Source: Anaerolineae bacterium
GTDB lineage: Bacteria; Chloroflexota; Anaerolineae; J102
Assembly: GCA_026992375.1 (NCBI GenBank)
Contig: JALXAF010000276.1
Span: 1-5,625 of the forward strand
Reading direction: 5' to 3'
Length of the DNA: 5,625 nt
Below the pieces are notes generated by a model, which was not told the origin of the DNA, did not search any database, and saw only the letters and a list, made by a program, of their open reading frames with translations. The position numbers and the translations under genes were made by a program. Shown here one piece after another: positions 5,090 to 5,625 of the stretch; the stretch's first letter is position 1; every line of letters begins with the position of its first letter.

Positions 5090-5625
5090 TTATTTCTCCT
5101 CAAATGAGGCGCCATGCGCCTGGAGGGTGGTCATGATCATGGGGTCGTCAGAAGTGACGGCCAGGGTGTGTTCGAAATGGGCGCTCAACGAGCCGTCTTG
5201 GGTACGCACGGTCCAGCCGTCGTCATCCACCTTGGTCATCCAGTGGCCCGCGGCCACCATGGGCTCCAGCGCGAAGACCATGCCCGGGCGCAAACGAAGG
5301 CCCGTGCCCGGTTGACCGTAGTTCAATATCTGGGGCGGCTCGTGCATCTGATGACCGACGCCATGCCCGGAGTATTCGCGTATGATGGCGAAACCGCGTG
5401 ATTCGGCGTAAGCCTGCACCGCGGCGGAAATGTCGCCCAGTCGGTTGCCAGCTCGGGCCTGCCGAATGCCGGCCCAAAGCGCGCCTTCGGTGGCGTCCAG
5501 CAAAGCCTGCGCCTCCTCCGAAATGCTCCCTACCGGATAGGTCCAGGCGGAATCGCCCACCCAGCCTTTGTAGGTGGCCCCGACATCGATGCTGATGATG
5601 TCGCCTTCTTGCAGAATGCGTTCAG
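5090..5625 (-). CDS. map: Type I methionine aminopeptidase, 5' end outside the window
   Basis: This cytosolic metalloenzyme removes the initiator methionine from new proteins. The frame is open to the window edge, giving 177 visible residues; by alignment to E. coli about 84 N-terminal residues are missing, including the His79 region. All five metal ligands are present at E. coli spacing: Asp in SIDVG (visible residue 13, matching D97), Asp in VGDSA (24, D108), His in SGHGVGH (87, H171), Glu in ALEP (120, E204) and Glu in HFEHT (151, E235). The His matching H178, in MHEPP (94), is also present. A start inside the window is not credible, because the first Asp ligand lies upstream of any internal start such as the GTG at 5558-5560. 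The TAA stop at 5090-5092 is two bases before rpmJ. Confidence 0.97.
   Translation of the reverse strand, partial: ERILQEGDIISIDVGATYKGWVGDSAWTYPVGSISEEAQALLDATEGALWAGIRQARAGNRLGDISAAVQAYAESRGFAIIREYSGHGVGHQMHEPPQILNYGQPGTGLRLRPGMVFALEPMVAAGHWMTKVDDDGWTVRTQDGSLSAHFEHTLAVTSDDPMIMTTLQAHGASFEEK

Overview
The window is a single, uninterrupted run of housekeeping genes, all on the minus strand, with no credible plus-strand gene. In transcription order (right to left) it reads map (5' end outside the window), rpmJ, rpsM, rpsK, rpsD, rpoA, rplQ, truA, rplM, rpsI. This is the bacterial alpha (RNA polymerase/ribosomal protein) operon joined to the L13-S9 operon, with the tRNA pseudouridine synthase gene truA as the link.

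The organism is a bacterium. The order rpsM-rpsK-rpsD-rpoA-rplQ-truA-rplM-rpsI, the zinc-binding (C+) forms of S4 and L36, and heptamer repeats in one spacer suggest to me Chloroflexota (Anaerolineae/Caldilineae-like). This is an inference from recalled gene order and protein character, not from a database search. No infA lies between map and rpmJ, where many bacteria carry it.

Layout, right to left. 5625-5090: C-terminal two thirds of type I methionine aminopeptidase. 5087-4974: 37-residue L36, two bases after the map stop. 4973-4840: a 134-base spacer filled with heptamer repeats in both orientations. 4839-4465: S13. 4464-4264: an unusually long 201-base spacer with nested, partly mutually exclusive inverted repeats. 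4263-3865: S11. 3808-3173: S4. 3172-3057: a 116-base spacer with two hairpins before rpoA. 3056-2091: RNA polymerase alpha. 2059-1688: L17, overlapping truA by four bases (1691-918). 917-851: a 67-base spacer with one hairpin. 850-419: L13. 404-3: S9. No gene-free stretch reaches 300 bases.

The proteins work together in translation and transcription. S13, S11, S4 and S9 are small-subunit proteins and L36, L17 and L13 are large-subunit proteins. Alpha is the assembly platform of RNA polymerase, TruA modifies the tRNA anticodon arm, and methionine aminopeptidase trims new proteins. All ten reading frames look intact. The coding content is ordinary. What deserves attention is in the spacers: the rpmJ-rpsM heptamer repeats, the rpsM-rpsK structured gap, and the hairpins before rpoA and rplM. 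These are the two genes in the window that start with GTG.
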